Positions 46,889 to 59,030 of a DNA stretch of 64,000 nt are shown here, piece by piece (within the stretch, counting starts at the first letter, position 1; every line of letters begins with the position of its first letter). A program made the position numbers and the translations under genes. The DNA is from Macrocystis pyrifera (taxonomy: Eukaryota; Sar; Phaeophyceae; Laminariales; Laminariaceae): positions 10,942,665 through 11,006,664 of the forward strand of contig JASSKH010000025.1 of the NCBI GenBank assembly GCA_031763025.1, read 5' to 3'. Under the pieces are notes generated by a model that had not been told where the DNA came from, did not search any database, and saw only the letters and a program-made list of their open reading frames with translations.

Positions 46889-47467
46889 TTTTCATTTCTC
46901 TTCCTTTCTCCGATTGATAAGCCTTATTGAAGGAGTCGTGTGGCGTGGGTGGATGACGAGCCTGCTTTGCTTGTTTCGTACTACTGTCTGACGCCGAGGG
47001 GCCGGGCATAGTTGACGAACGCTGGACGATGGCGGCAGACAGGGTAGCAAGGTACCAGGCGGGCCAGCAGGGAGACCCTGGCTGTGCTACTAGTACCATA
47101 AACTGCTGCCGCTACCTGGAGCATGCCTTGTGCTTTGTTTGGTTTGCCTGTTATTTTTCCCTTGGTTCTTAGTCTTACTCTGTTGACGACTAGTGGTGTT
47201 TTCTTCTTTTTCTTTTTTTTCCAGCTCGTTCTTTTCAAGTGTCTGCCACGTCCCCTACGAGGGGGTACGATGGTTTGTTGCTATACTACTGTAGTATATA
47301 CATATACCAGGTATATTTTTGTTTCTTCTTTTTGTTTCTTTTCTCTTTCGAATTGTCTTTGTTTTTGTTTTTGTTTTTTTTCTCTTAGTTTCGGTTTTGT
47401 TTCTCTAGGTCATGGAATGGGTATGTCGTGCCTGTCGTGCGCAGTATGATGACATGGCATTGCATTG

Positions 47468-48438
47468 CATGTTGTTGTTGTTTTCTTCACATTAAACCGT
47501 TCTTTCTACGCGTCGACATCCAGCGCAACCAGTGTCCGCGCCGATTCTTCAAACCTAGAGAGATACAAGTTCTGTGGTCACAAAGCTACGCCACAGAGAT
47601 ACTACGTTGCCACGTATGTAATGCAATGCCATGTCATTATACTGCGTACGACAGGCACGACATACACATTCCATGACCTAGAGAAACAAAAACGAAACAA
47701 TGAGAAAAAACAAAAACAAAAACAAAGACAATTCGAAAGAGAAAAGAAACAAAAAAAGAAACTAAAATATACCTGGTATATGTATATACTTCAGTATAGC
47801 AGCAAACCATCGTACCCCCACGTAGGGGACGTGGCAGACACTTGAAAAGAACGAGCTGGAAAAAAAAGAAAAAGAAGAAAACACCACTAGTCGTCAACAG
47901 AGTAAGACTAAGAACCAAGGGAAAAATAACAGGCAAACCAAATAAAGCACAAGGCATGCTCCAGGCAGCGGCAGCAGTTTATGGTACGAGTAGCACAGCC
48001 AGGGTCTCCCTGCTGGCCCGCCTGGTACCTTGCTACCCTGTCTGCCACCATCGTCCAGCGTTCGTCAACTATGCCCGGCCCCTCGAAACAAGCAGAGCAG
48101 GCTCGTCATCCACCCACGCCACACGACTCCTTCAATAAGGCTTATCAATCGGAGAAAGGAAGAGAAATGAAAATCACATAGGGTCACCGCAAAGAAGACA
48201 ATAAAATGAAATAAAAACAAACAAAAACAACAGGAAGACAAAGGAAGACCACGTTCGAACCTGCTGCACCAGTTGGTGGTACGAGTAGTATAGGCATGTT
48301 CTACTTCTTAAGTCTGCCCGGTACCTGGCTACCCTATCTGCCATCTCCTTCCTACTTTCGTCCACTGCAGTTTCCCTGCTACTCCTCTTCCCCCCCCTCT
48401 CCGCATTCCCTTGGTCGGGTTTTCTGCTACTCCTCTTG
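47468..48438 (-). mobile_element. 5'-truncated LINE copy, minus, inside LINE-C
   Basis: Begins with TGTTGTTGTT, the complement of the (AAC)n tail, then TTCACATTAAACCGTTC and the whole tail in complement, up to the Arg-rich end of the RT (CCTCTTCCCC...GGGTTTTCTGC). It makes an inverted repeat of more than 800 bp per arm with 46627-47466. Confidence 0.85.
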
Positions 48439-48600
48439 CATACGTGGCAACGGCGTATCTCTGTGGCGTAGCTTTGTGACCACAGAACTTGTATCTCTCT
48501 AGGATTGAAGAATCGGCACGGACACTGGTTGTGCTGGATGTCGACGCGTAGAAAGAACGGTTTAATGTGAAAAAAACAAGAACAACAACAACATGCTCTC

Positions 48601-48879
48601 TGGGGGGGGTTAGGACACACCCTCAGGTATACCTTGGGATGTGTTTTGTACTTGTTTTTAGAATGTAACTGATTTTGGCCGAGAAGTGGCCAGGTATACC
48701 TGATTTTGGCTAAAACCCATAAGTAAAATATACCGATAACTATTTTGATACCACAGGAACATCATGGGAAGGGACGCAATTCCAGAAGTAGTACATACTG
48801 GTATAATATTAATTGTATACGTCACGGTCTGATTGATAGCATTCTTCCGTGTTTACAGTTCTTGGATTCTACTATCTTT
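48601..48879. other. Non-coding, with CAGGTATACC palindromes
   Basis: Contains CAGGTATACCTTGG and CCAGGTATACCTGATTTTGG, similar to the loop of element X near 42370. No gene is seen. Confidence 0.4.
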
Positions 48880-49266
48880 CCCCTTGCACGTCCCTTTTGG
48901 CTCATGCTCGGGGTAAGTATGTATGTGTCTGAGCTTTGGCTTCCCATTTTATTTATTTATTTGGGATTCTTCTCCTTTTCTTTTTCTTTTCCTTGTTCTT
49001 GTTCTGTTTGGTTTTTTCGTTGCTTCTCTTTCTTTATGGTGTATTTTGGTTGCTGGCGTATGTATGTATGTTGTGTCGGCCGCACCTAGTGCGAAGGCAT
49101 GGTATTACGTAGGCTATTAATGCATTACGGTGTGTTATCTCTGTGTCGTAGTCTGTGACCACAGAGCTCGTATCTTTCTAGGGTGAAGAATCAGCACGGA
49201 CACTGGGCTTGCTGGATGTCGACGAGTAGAAGAACGGTTTAATGTGAAGAACACACACACACACTC
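48880..49266 (+). mobile_element. LINE 3' end only, (AC)n subfamily
   Basis: From CTTGCACGTCCCTTTTGG to GGTTTAATGTGAAGAAC(AC)n; matches the end of LINE-A. It is a very short 5'-truncated copy or a SINE sharing the LINE tail. Confidence 0.75.
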
Positions 49267-50734
49267 TGTAGTTATTCTTTTAGTTGTGGATGTTATAATT
49301 GTTCCAGTAGTGGACAAACCTTGATAGTAGATCTTCCTGGGGTAGCTAATTAGGCACTCTGAATGGCTAGGGGTATGTTTTACGCGGCTTAATCAACGTT
49401 GGAGTCTTTCCCAGCCACAGCATCCCGAGTCATCCCGAGTCAACCTAGAGTCTTCCCAAGCTCAGCATCCACGCCGGCCGAGCCAACCTAGAGTCTTAAC
49501 AAGCACAGCATCCCAGCACTGACCACTGGCATAGGGGTCGGGTTCGGGTTCGGGTTCGGGTTCGGGTTCGGGTCGGAGGGTCGGCTTCAGGCGTCCAACA
49601 CAAAACCCCCATAAATATCTATTATCAAGGTCTGCCACCCCTCAATTGTTTCCATCTTCTTGGCATCGTGTGCAGGGCGAGCTTTGGGATCCAGCTCTCG
49701 TGATTGTATTGCCTGGTAGAACGTCTGAGATGGAACAAGGAACTGTAAGATCGAAATGCGCCACTCGCTAGCCTGCCTGCAGAAAACACGAAAATCACCT
49801 CCTGTGCTGTTGGATCACCGTCTTCTATTTTACAGGTGTGTGCTTGCTGTGTTTTTCATATATATATCAAGAGCAGAAGAGGCCAAGAACATGTACGATG
49901 ATAGTAAGATTCACCAAAAACACGTACGTACTTGTGCGCCAAGACCTGCTGCAACATTTACAGGGAGTATTCAAAATTTCCAGTGTCTTCTTGGTGTGTG
50001 TGTGTCACGTGTGAACTGCTATAAACCAACTTTGGACTGTGTCTTGTGTATCCCGGGCCCTCACGTGTCGATCTGCTGTTTCAGTGCGCGAAATGGTACT
50101 GGCCGAAATCAATTGGAAATCGAACCAGCTGTAAGTATTATCGTCTCGTCGACCCTGGTGGCACCCTGGGGAGTCTCTGGCCAGTAGTCAATCGCGAGGG
50201 AAATAATGGCAAACGCGCGCGGTTCACGCAGCTTGCAAAGTTAGGTATCGAACTCACAGCTGACACGTGCTTTCTTTCTTAGTTTTTTTTTGTATAAAAA
50301 AAAATATACCACGTATATCATAGGAATACACAGCGGGCATTGTCAGATGGCAAACGGAATACCGGTATATAATAACGATATTTTTTTCACCTATTAAAAA
50401 TATTTGAAGAAAAAGGAGAGAAAGGGGAACTACCTCAAGCACTACAAAATGATATAGTTACAATACCTCGTACCTTGGATAAACCACACCCATTCCCAGT
50501 TCATGATCTACCACAGAGTCAGTAGTAGAGATATTTCAAGGCAGATCTATTCCCGAGCTTGTATGGTCTAGCTCATCGTGTCGTGAGGTGGGAGCCGTGT
50601 CATCTGCATGACGATCTACTATTCGTATTCAGCTATTATTGTAGCATGTTCCCTGCGCTGGATTTATCTCTATGCACGCAGATCCTGGACGTATTTCATA
50701 CCAGGGTATTCTATAATAACAAAAAAACCAAGTT
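49267..50734. other. Non-coding stretch with GGGTTC run
   Basis: 49534-49572 is a GGGTTC repeat, a one-base variant of the telomere-like unit. 49410-49520 has partial repeats of CCTAGAGTCTT and CAGCATCC. A piece near 50251 (GAACTCACAGCTGAC) matches the 230-bp repeat at 51791. No gene is supported. Confidence 0.45.
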
Positions 50735-51420
50735 GTATGATGCATATGTATACGTATATTTGTCAAATTTTCGTACTTTTGCCAACTTTTCTCTTCGCAC
50801 GAGCACTTTTAGGCAAAACAGCAAGTACACGGACACGGGAAGCCCTGTCGGACACATTGGTCTAGGTCTCGGCGCGATCCGTGCACTCTGAAGCGCGTGG
50901 CAGGCGCTTAAAGTTTTTTTTTCCGGCGGGAGTGGATAAGACGATTTCCCTGGTTTCGGTAAAGAGGCCTTATTTTGTACGTACGTATATCGGTACATTG
51001 TCATGCTCTCTGTTTTCTCCCCCCGGCTCTCATCAGAGCTGTGAGAACACACAGCTCAGGCATATACCAGGAACACAACAGACAACATGCACATATCCCA
51101 TCGTTCTAACGCTGCCGCCCACGCGCCGTGCGTATTCGACACGCCCATATGCGCAGTGTTGCTGTGGTTGGTTGTGTCTGTCGGAACCTGTCGTCCGCAT
51201 TTTCCATCGTCTGCCATATATTTTTTTATCCGTACGTATGTACCCAGGATGACGTATAAAAATATCCCATAAATACATTTTTTTTGGGTTGTTGCACGGA
51301 GCACGGACCACCGCCTAGAGAACAATACCCACAGCAGTGCACAGAGCGTGCTCACCTCCAGCTTCCTACAGCACCACAACCAACCCTGCTGCCCAGCAGC
51401 AGCCTGTGTCCTACATTGCT
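50735..51420 (+). repeat. Repeat R, copy 2, uninterrupted
   Basis: Matches 13360-13843 joined to 21810-22000. It shows the empty site of the LINE-A insertion (ATCCGTACGTATGTACCCAG). Confidence 0.75.
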
Positions 51421-51790
51421 GATCGATAGATCCTAGAGCCAGCTGAAAGGGGATCAGTACACGTACGTTCCTCGCTATGCATTTTACAGCAGTACTGCTG
51501 AATATGCAGTCGTACCTGTACAAGCTACTCTACTGCTGTACAGGAGATCGTGCAAAGTGTTTTAGATTGCGTAAAAAACACGACATGCCAGTTTTGTACG
51601 AGCGCTGTTCTAGCGTATAGGTTTTTAAACTGCACTTGCTGGATAACATTTTCGTTTCCGAGGTTCGACTCGCACCATCCTTTTGACTATTTTTGTACCA
51701 GAACTACAACAGAGTACTACAAGTAATAATAATACATTCTTCCACACCTTGCTTTTCTGAACGTATACTCGTTTTTTTTTTCGTTCGACT

Positions 51791-52462
51791 GATTATTCAA
51801 ATATATCGGTTGAACTCACAGCTGACGTGCTTTCTTAGTTTCTTATAAATATATATATATATAAAATCTTCGAGGAACCTTTCGGTAATTATTTATTTTT
51901 CGATTCGGAAATGCTATCTGACCAAAACAATTAAATAAATTGACTCCAATTTCAATTTAATTATTTCGTACTGGAAATAGAGAGAATATTATTTATTTTC
52001 CGTCTTCGGGCACACGAAATGATTATTCAAATATATCGGTTGAACTCACAGCTGACGTGCTTTCTTAGTTTCTTATAAATATATATATATATAAAATCTT
52101 CGAGGAACCTTTCGGTAATTATTTATTTTTCGATTCGGAAATGCTATCTGACCAGAACAATTAAATAAATTGACTCCAATTTCAATTTAATTATTTCGTA
52201 CTGGAAATAGAGAGAATATTATTTATTTTCCGTCTTCGGGCACACGAAATGATTATTCAAATATATCGGTTGAACTCACAGCTGACGTGCTTTCTTAGTT
52301 TCTTATAAAATCTTCGAGGAACCTTTCGGTAATTATTTATTTTTCGATTCGGAAATGCTATCTGACCAAAACAATTAAATAAAATGACCCCAATTTCAAT
52401 TTAATTATTTCGTACTGGAAATAGAGAGAATTATTTATTTTCCGTCTTCGGGCACACGAAAA
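51791..52462 (+). repeat. Three tandem copies of a 230-bp repeat
   Basis: Units begin GATTATTCAAATATATCGG at 51791, 52021 and 52251. The first two are nearly identical. The third lacks the TA-rich stretch after TTTCTTATAA. No coding capacity. Confidence 0.92.
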
Positions 52463-52485
52463 TGATAAGAGCAGTACATACGTGT

Positions 52486-52797
52486 TACTTGTTTCTTTTT
52501 CTTTTTCTTTTTCTTGTTCTTTTTCGGTTTGGTTTTTTCGTTGCTTCTCTTTCTTTATGGTGTATTTTGGTTGCTGGCGTATGTATGTATGTTGTGTCGG
52601 CCGCACCTAGTGCGAAGGCATGGTATTACGTAGGCTATTAATGCATCACGGTGTGTTATCTCTGTTGTGTCGTAGTCTGTGACCACAGAGCTCGTATCTT
52701 TCTAGGGTGAAGAATCAGCACGGACACTGGGCTTGCTGGATGTCGACGAGTAGAAGAACGGTTTAATGTGAAGAACACACACACACACACACTTGTG
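52486..52797 (+). mobile_element. LINE 3' end only, (AC)n subfamily
   Basis: Same module as 48880-49266, ending in (AC)n and directly following the 230-bp array. Confidence 0.75.
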
Positions 52798-52859
52798 TGT
52801 TTTAGCCCAAATTAAAGAGTTTGGGCGGCGCGCTTGCGTGTGGCGTGCGTTCATACCTC

Positions 52860-53590
52860 AACATTTCACAGCTACTCCGAATACTTGGGAGTAAAGCAAA
52901 GTATGTTCGAGAAAATACCGCTGCTATTACCGTAGGTACTTCGTACACTCGCAGTATTTCGGGGTTTTTGTACTCGAGATACTGCGAGTACTCGCAGTAT
53001 TTTGAGGTTCTGTAGATACTACTGCGTATACTTTCTTCGGGCTCGCACTAATGCGGGGTCCGCTACTGCTGCTGGCATGGATACCGCCTGTTGTGCTTCA
53101 AGTATCTCGGGGTTATGTACCGCGGGTACTACAAGTATACCAGTAAGTACTAGTCTATAGCAGTATTTCGTCCATCGGTAGTGTTCTCGTACTGCTGCTT
53201 CTTCTGCGAGACTCAGTACTCGCAGTAATGAAATACCCTCAATATATGCACAGTATACTTACTACTTTCGCTGGAGACAACTTGAGCACTCAAAGCAGTC
53301 TGCCAGTATTTCGATATAATATTATGCATGACTGCGAATGCTCTCAGTATCTCGAGGTTCTGTATACTGTGCGCATATATTGCCTTTACCCCAAGTAAGT
53401 GTTTATTATGTCGTGTTTCGATACTACTGCGGGTACATACTTTAAGCAACCTGTATTCTCAGGATTCGGTACTGCTCACACTCTCATTACTCTCAGTATT
53501 TGGGCCTTCTCAGTACTCGCAGTATAGTTTTGCCGCCTGTATTCCAATACTCTCAGTACTCGGACTACGATTTGTTCTCGAGCATTTAAA
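52860..53590 (+). repeat. Degenerate minisatellite based on CTCGCAGTAT
   Basis: ACTCGCAGTATTT, CTCAGTATCTCGAGG, TACTCGCAGTA and related words recur more than ten times, often followed by TTCGGGG or GAGGTTCTGTA. Spacing is irregular. Confidence 0.6.
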
Positions 53591-54398
53591 TGTGAACCCT
53601 TGATATTATACCCTGAGCACCAAGAAACATTTATTTTGGGGGAACATATATATATTGTAGTACCAGTATGTATGTAAGTATGTATGTGCTGCACCTTTTA
53701 TTACTCAGCCGGTCACAAAGTATTATGGCGCAACCTCGACCTCGCGCAACGTTTATGTACTTACGAATTAATCGCCGCGAGTCAGCTGGATCAATATACC
53801 TCAACTTACCGATATACCCTGTTATATATTATTATTGTATTGTAATTAATGATCCCACACTAATTCCGCGATCAGCAGTATAATATAGTCTGTCCTCAAA
53901 ATATGCTGTGTGTGTTCTTCACGTTAAAATGATGGGTGGGTGCAGGTAGGTGCTACTTCTAAAAAAGTGTGCAAGGTTTCATACGAGTATAATTATTTCG
54001 CTCTTGCGCCACTCCCCTATTAATACGGCACCTCCCGGAGGGGAACCTTGTATATATTATGTTTGTAAAACTCCTATTAATACGCACCGGTACTTGACGC
54101 ATCCCTGAGGGTTCTTGACGGATACGAAGCAAGACAGACTAATTTTAGTAGAAGTGGTAGTACTCGTAATAGCGTAATAAATAGTCGTTCGTGTGCTGGG
54201 CAGGAAGGCGCGTCGCACACCGTAGATCCGTGGGGCACAGTAGGCATGAATGTCATGAATGAGATGAAAGGCATGGACCTGTACTACTACTATTAATACT
54301 GCTGTATAGAGCAAACTAAAACGTACTAGGTACACGCTGGTTAGTACCAGTTGCGGGTATTTATGCTATATATATATATATATTCGTCTTAATCTGCC
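53591..54398. other. Non-coding stretch
   Basis: No gene is supported. CCTATTAATACG-CACC occurs twice, near 54016 and 54072. Confidence 0.4.
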
Positions 54399-54507
54399 AT
54401 TACGGGAGTCCATAGTTAATATAGGACCTATGGTATACATAAAAACCTACATATTTACCTATTTTTACTAACAATATTTGGTCCTGTTAACTATGAACCC
54501 TCGTAAT
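54399..54507 (+). mobile_element. MITE copy 4
   Basis: ATTACGGGAGTCCATAGTTA ... GTTAACTATGAACCCTCGTAAT; about 109 bp, interior as in copies 2 and 3. Confidence 0.75.
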
Positions 54508-54635
54508 ATCTATGTGGTATAAATATGTGAGGTCGATCGTTTTTCTTTGTGGTTGTTGTGCTGCCGACGACGACGTGGTATACGCGGGCCACCCAAACTA
54601 CACTACACTGCCCTACACTACTACAGCAGTACTGC

Positions 54636-54644
54636 AGTTGTTGC

Positions 54645-54676
<32 letters not shown>

Positions 54677-54820
54677 TCTTCACATTAAACCGTTCTTTCT
54701 ACGCGTCGACATCCAGCACAACCAGTGTCCATGCCGATTCTTCAAACCTAGAGAGATACAAGTTCTGTGGTCACAAAGCTACGCCACAGAGAATCTACGT
54801 TGCCACGTATGTAATGCAGT
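54636..54820 (-). mobile_element. LINE 3' end only, (AAC)n subfamily, minus
   Basis: A (TTG)n run, then TTCTTCACATTAAACCGTTC to GTTGCCACGTATGTAATGCA. Very short 5'-truncated copy. Confidence 0.8.
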
Positions 54821-55749
54821 ACAGCAGTATCATGTCATATATATAAGCCATATATATGTCATATGTATACCCAAAAATCTCGGGACGGGGGGTTCCGAAA
54901 ATCGAAGCGATGCTCAGTGAGGCTGGATAATACCAGATGGAAACGAGAAACCCATCCGAAAGACAACATAATCCACCCACCAACCCACCCAATACATGCA
55001 TGTATGTATGCGACGCATGCATGCAATCAACATGCGCACGCCAACATGTCACGCACGCATCGTGTGTGGTCGAGTATTCGTTGGGGGGCTCGCCATACTG
55101 TCTTACTAGCGGGAAGATGGAAACCCGCCGGAAAGTGCAAAACAATACCAGGTAACTAGAGGCCAAGTGGGTTCCCGACTCTTGTATTAATAGTAGCGTT
55201 TAGAAGGGGCGGCTGTCAAATGCATATGGAGGAGCCTTTCTGGCAGCTCAGCAACTAACTGATTGTCCTCATCCTCGTTTTCTCGGTACCTTAAGCAAAC
55301 TTCTCGTTATTATCATGTTGTACTTCGTAGTCCTGCGTAGTACGTACGTAGGTATCCTGGTAGCAGGGCCCTCGAGTACCCAATACGACCGAGAAGTTAA
55401 CGTGCTTTTCTGAATTCCATGCTGATAACATATACCAGGCACGTACATATATCCGTTACCTACACCAACTGTCACTATTAATACATTATTTCGGCAGGGA
55501 CGATTTTGACGGCGCAAGTTGCGGGGAGAGGCACCCCGCTCCGTCCGTGTAGCAGGAAATGCAGTGTAGCTCAAGCCTCGAGGATGGTGCAGCAAGCTGT
55601 CGAATAACGATACAATAATAATGAGGAGAGTGCTCAACCCAGTACGGGTCAGACGAATCACCAACAATGTAACAACTACACCTACGCAGTTGGCCAGCGG
55701 TCAGAGGACGGATCGGCGATGGATGTGATTGGATGTCCATGGTACATAC
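54821..55749. other. Non-coding stretch
   Basis: No gene is supported. The short AT-rich ATATATGTCATATGTATA stretch near 54850 is palindromic. Confidence 0.35.
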
Positions 55750-56024
55750 CTGACTTTGTGCACCCGGGTCAACCAGAGCTTGTATCGGTAAGACTGCATC
55801 ATCCACAACAACTTTTCGAGCTCGACCATATAATAAGCTCGTTCGTAAAAGATAGATAGACGCGATACCATGATCATCACGTATGTTATTTTGGTATGTT
55901 GAAAATACTCCTTCAATGCGTCCCACCGGTGAGCATAAACTGCTGTACCCAGCTGAGTAGCATCTAGCTGGTATTCACTACCATTATACCCATTTAAGCT
56001 ACTCCTTGGATTCATCGTCGGATA
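55750..56024 (-). CDS. Candidate internal exon, hypothetical
   Basis: The minus-strand frame MYPTMNPRSSLNGYNGSEYQ continues to MMQSYRYKLWLTRVHKVR and stops being needed at a CAG|GTATGT donor-like site (55749). Upstream in the same frame a hydrophobic stretch (MLWVWLFAACFLLVPALG) is cut off by TAG near 56033, so either an intron or a pseudogene break lies between. No family is recognised. Confidence is low because codon bias could not be computed. Confidence 0.25.
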
Positions 56025-56538
56025 CATTGCATACTAAGCCTGCGGAAGACTAGATACAGCCATGGTGTCTCCCAGTGCAGGCACTAACAAAAAACAAGCT
56101 GCAAATAACCAAACCCACAACATCGAAGCCCCACATGCTATCCACATGATATAATTTCGAATCGTCGGCTTCACAAAACGAGGATTCGGATGTGACCACA
56201 CCCGTAATAGCATAGAATGGACTCATCATGCTGCACGCCAGCTACTACCGCATCCAACCGCAGCAGCTTCATGTCCATGTAGATGTTCCTGTTCGGGATA
56301 TTTCTTAACAAAAACAATACCTGGTACTCAATTATCAATAGTAGGTAGACCGATACGATGCCACAAAAAACAGCCGTCACTTTTATCCAAAAACTCAAAA
56401 CACCCTGACCCCATTAATTCGTTTGGTTTGGCCACCCCCACTCACGAAAAATCACACTCAGTATATATATCAAAACGAAACAACGGTGCCAGCACACCAC
56501 CAAGCACTCACGTGAAGTACAGACAGCAGTAGGAAACA

Positions 56539-56738
56539 ATGCCAACCGAACTCTCCAGCGATCACAATTCGCCCAGCCTCACGCTACGATCAAAACACGA
56601 ACAAAAAACGCCACACGAAGGAACTGCACAACAGATATACCTCCTGCACAGTGATGTGCGAAGAAAGCGATCGCTATACGCCCGCTTGCATTTCCTGTCT
56701 ACTGATAAGATACCCAGACCAGAGTACAAGCCGTATTG
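56539..56738 (+). CDS. Candidate first exon, hypothetical
   Basis: AAACAATGCC gives a good start context: MPTELSSDHNSPSLTLRSKH, continuing to IPRPEYKPYW, where TTG|GTATGT offers a donor. It is basic and hydrophilic with no recognised domain. It overlaps possible minus-strand sequence. Confidence 0.25.
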
Positions 56739-56859
56739 GTATGTACCGGTACTATACTACAGTAGTAGGGAGGGGTGTGTAGCAGGCAGGGTCCTCGAAG
56801 TGAACACTCTGAAGGTACCCGGGTACCTACCCATACATGGCCACAACAATTAGCTGTGG

Positions 56860-58009
56860 TACGCGGTACCCCAGAGTATGTACCCGGATACTCCACTCAC
56901 TAAACACACACCCCTGTCATACCATACGCACTAAGCGCTTATCCGTCTCAAGAGGCGGACGGCCGCACGGACGAAACCCAACAAGCCGCAATTCGGCATG
57001 GACCGTTCGCCTCCACGACTACGGCACATTGTTCCTCAAACTCAAGACAAAGGTAACCATTCGGGTTGCGCCGCCGGCCTTCCGTCTTCGGTATATAGGG
57101 GTTGCGTCGAATACGCACTCCTTTTTGCGTGATAATTAAAATGCACTGGAGATTCTTTACCATCGCCCTCGTACAGATGATTTCGTTATCTCGTCGTGCT
57201 TAATTCGTCGCGCACTTAATGACAACTTATACTTCGAGAAATCCCCGGAACCACATACCTGGGGCGCCTCTTCCCTAGTTGTGCCGCGCACATACAGCGC
57301 TTATAGCACGTACATCGGGATTATCCCATACGGCCATGGTCCACTCCCAACAGTTGCAGCAAACCAAGAAACATGCTCACATGCGCCGGGTCCACGGTAC
57401 TTGTACTGGGTGTTTCTACTCGTAGTTAAGCTAAACAACTCGCTAAAAAAAAACAAGCCTAAAGTCTTCCTGTAACTCCAAACCAACGCCATCTGCCCAC
57501 GCACCCCGTGCAATTCCGGCACCAGAACGCGTGTGTGCGTGCCGTTCGAGACGTACCCTGGCTTCCTTTCTAGTCCCCCCTCGCGTACTTCAACGACGAG
57601 AGACATAAATCGTTGATGTACTCGTACCCTAATCAAATCCGCCTAAACACTCCTATGAAACCCCTTATTTCTTCCCTTACCCCCCCATTATCCCAGTCGG
57701 TGGTTGTACAAAAAAAAGAGGTTATTTACTCATGATGTACACGTTTGGACTGTTTCGTCGTAGTTAATCAGGACAAGCCCTACATTATCGTCCCTCTCAA
57801 AAGAAAGGGCCGCAAAAGAAGCCAAGCCTGAGATCTCCGGGGAAAACACGAGCTTCGGGAGCGGTTATGCTAAAGTTTGTGTGGAACCACACCCCGTGTG
57901 AACTAAGAAAACCCTTACATAACTAAGAAATCTCAACTGAGAAACTTCAAATAAGAAATCTAGCCTAGGCCAAGATATCTTACTCGAGGGATGTTACTGC
58001 GAAAAAAAG
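56860..58009. other. Non-coding stretch
   Basis: No gene or repeat is supported. Many short frames are interrupted. Confidence 0.4.
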
Positions 58010-58195
58010 AGCGGCCTAAGATCCTTGCACTATTCTACCGAAAACCGTTGTCGGCTCCGCGGCATATATCCTGATTACGTGATTTCTGTTTTAGAGGGCC
58101 GTTCCTGCTAAAGAAGATATCAATGTCTTTTAACATTCGTGCCTAAGATCCTTGCGCCATCCTGCGGAAAATCGTGACGGCCTCCGCGGTATCTC
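58010..58195 (-). repeat. Partial duplication of a 3' gene end
   Basis: CCTAAGATCCTTGCACTATT (58015) and CCTAAGATCCTTGCGCCATC (58142) start two related blocks of about 55 bp, both containing TCCGCGG-ATAT. The second block is the 3' end of the ORF at 58143. Confidence 0.6.
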
Positions 58196-58511
58196 CAGAC
58201 CTAGCGCAACGCGCGCGATAGTGCTGCACCATTACGGTGCCCTGGGACGCCAGATGCCTGGAAACCGTCATCTCGTCACCGCTTGCCGCATCAACGCTCG
58301 TCAGAATGAGCGCCTGATTGTTTTGAGCCCAGCGCATGTTGGAGAGAGTCGAGGTGGCGTTGCTAGAGTTCGGGTTAGGTCGAGGTTGCCCCCCTATGAA
58401 GAATTGCTGGTCTTGGCTCGTGCTACCGCTGACAGCATCGTCACTATGTACGAATAGACGGAACGATACGTCGTCGTGGTCAATCAGGTGCACCACGGAA
58501 GACGATTGCAT
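58143..58511 (-). CDS. Hypothetical 122-residue protein, possible last exon
   Basis: ATG 58511 follows an acceptor-like CCCACAG|GCAGCCAAA. Protein: MQSSSVVHLIDHDDVSFRLF, then an Asp/Ser/Asn-rich middle and SGDTAEAVTIFRRMAQGS before TAG. Composition is balanced and free of simple repeats, unlike most frames here. The frame stays open upstream to 58787, but through low-complexity sequence. No family is recognised. Confidence 0.4.
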   Translation of the reverse strand: MQSSSVVHLIDHDDVSFRLFVHSDDAVSGSTSQDQQFFIGGQPRPNPNSSNATSTLSNMRWAQNNQALILTSVDAASGDEMTVSRHLASQGTVMVQHYRARCARSGDTAEAVTIFRRMAQGS

Positions 58512-58544
58512 TTTGGCTGCCTGTGGGATACAACAAGCAAACGC

Positions 58545-59030
58545 AAAGAGAGATGGGGAGGTTGAGAAATGACCATGATTCAAGGCTTGTATCTTGCTTC
58601 GGAAGAAATCATTGACAATAAATACACGACAAGAGAAAACAAAATGAGGAAGGGTAAGGATGATGGAGGGGAGACTCAAGGAGCGCATCTTGCAACATAT
58701 GGAAACACGATAACGACAACAGGATAAAATTAGAGTTCGAAACCACGAGAATGGCGGAGGAGACATAAGGATTGTATTTTGCTTCATCCGGAAACGTTGA
58801 CAACAATATAAACAGCCGCACTATAAAAACGGAGTTGGGAAAGCGAGCGCGAACGGTTAACCGAATGGAGGAGGGGGGTCAGCGGCTGGCCTCTCGCTTC
58901 ATCAAAGGAAGCAGCAACAATTAACACCACCAGTATGCAAAGGGAGTGGAAGGAGGGTTTGAAAGGGTTGCTGCACGGAGATGAAAGGCTTCGCACATTC
59001 CTCCATATGGAAACACCATGTGCGACTATC
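58545..59030 (-). repeat. Five degenerate repeats of about 90-110 bp
   Basis: TTGCTTC-TCCGGAAAC-TTGACAACAA variants occur near 58593, 58688, 58778, 58897 and 58990. Most are preceded by a GGAGGGG-like block. They lie directly upstream of the ORF at 58143 in its transcription direction. Confidence 0.5.

Larger units (their letters stand above)
44705..48600 (+). mobile_element. LINE-C with minus-strand LINE inserted near its 3' end
   Basis: The longest LINE copy here: it starts upstream of the RT fingers (RDEDGTL) and runs through the tail to 47467. A minus-strand LINE then intervenes (47468-48438), and the 3' module resumes at 48439 to end with an (AAC)n-type tail near 48595. TTGCAT flanks the intruder on both sides and may be its target duplication. 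No upstream endonuclease ORF is present. Confidence 0.8.

Noticed and set aside
51791..52462. Three tandem 230-bp units as a CRISPR array
   Set aside because: Units are whole-length direct repeats without short repeat plus variable spacer structure, in eukaryotic DNA.
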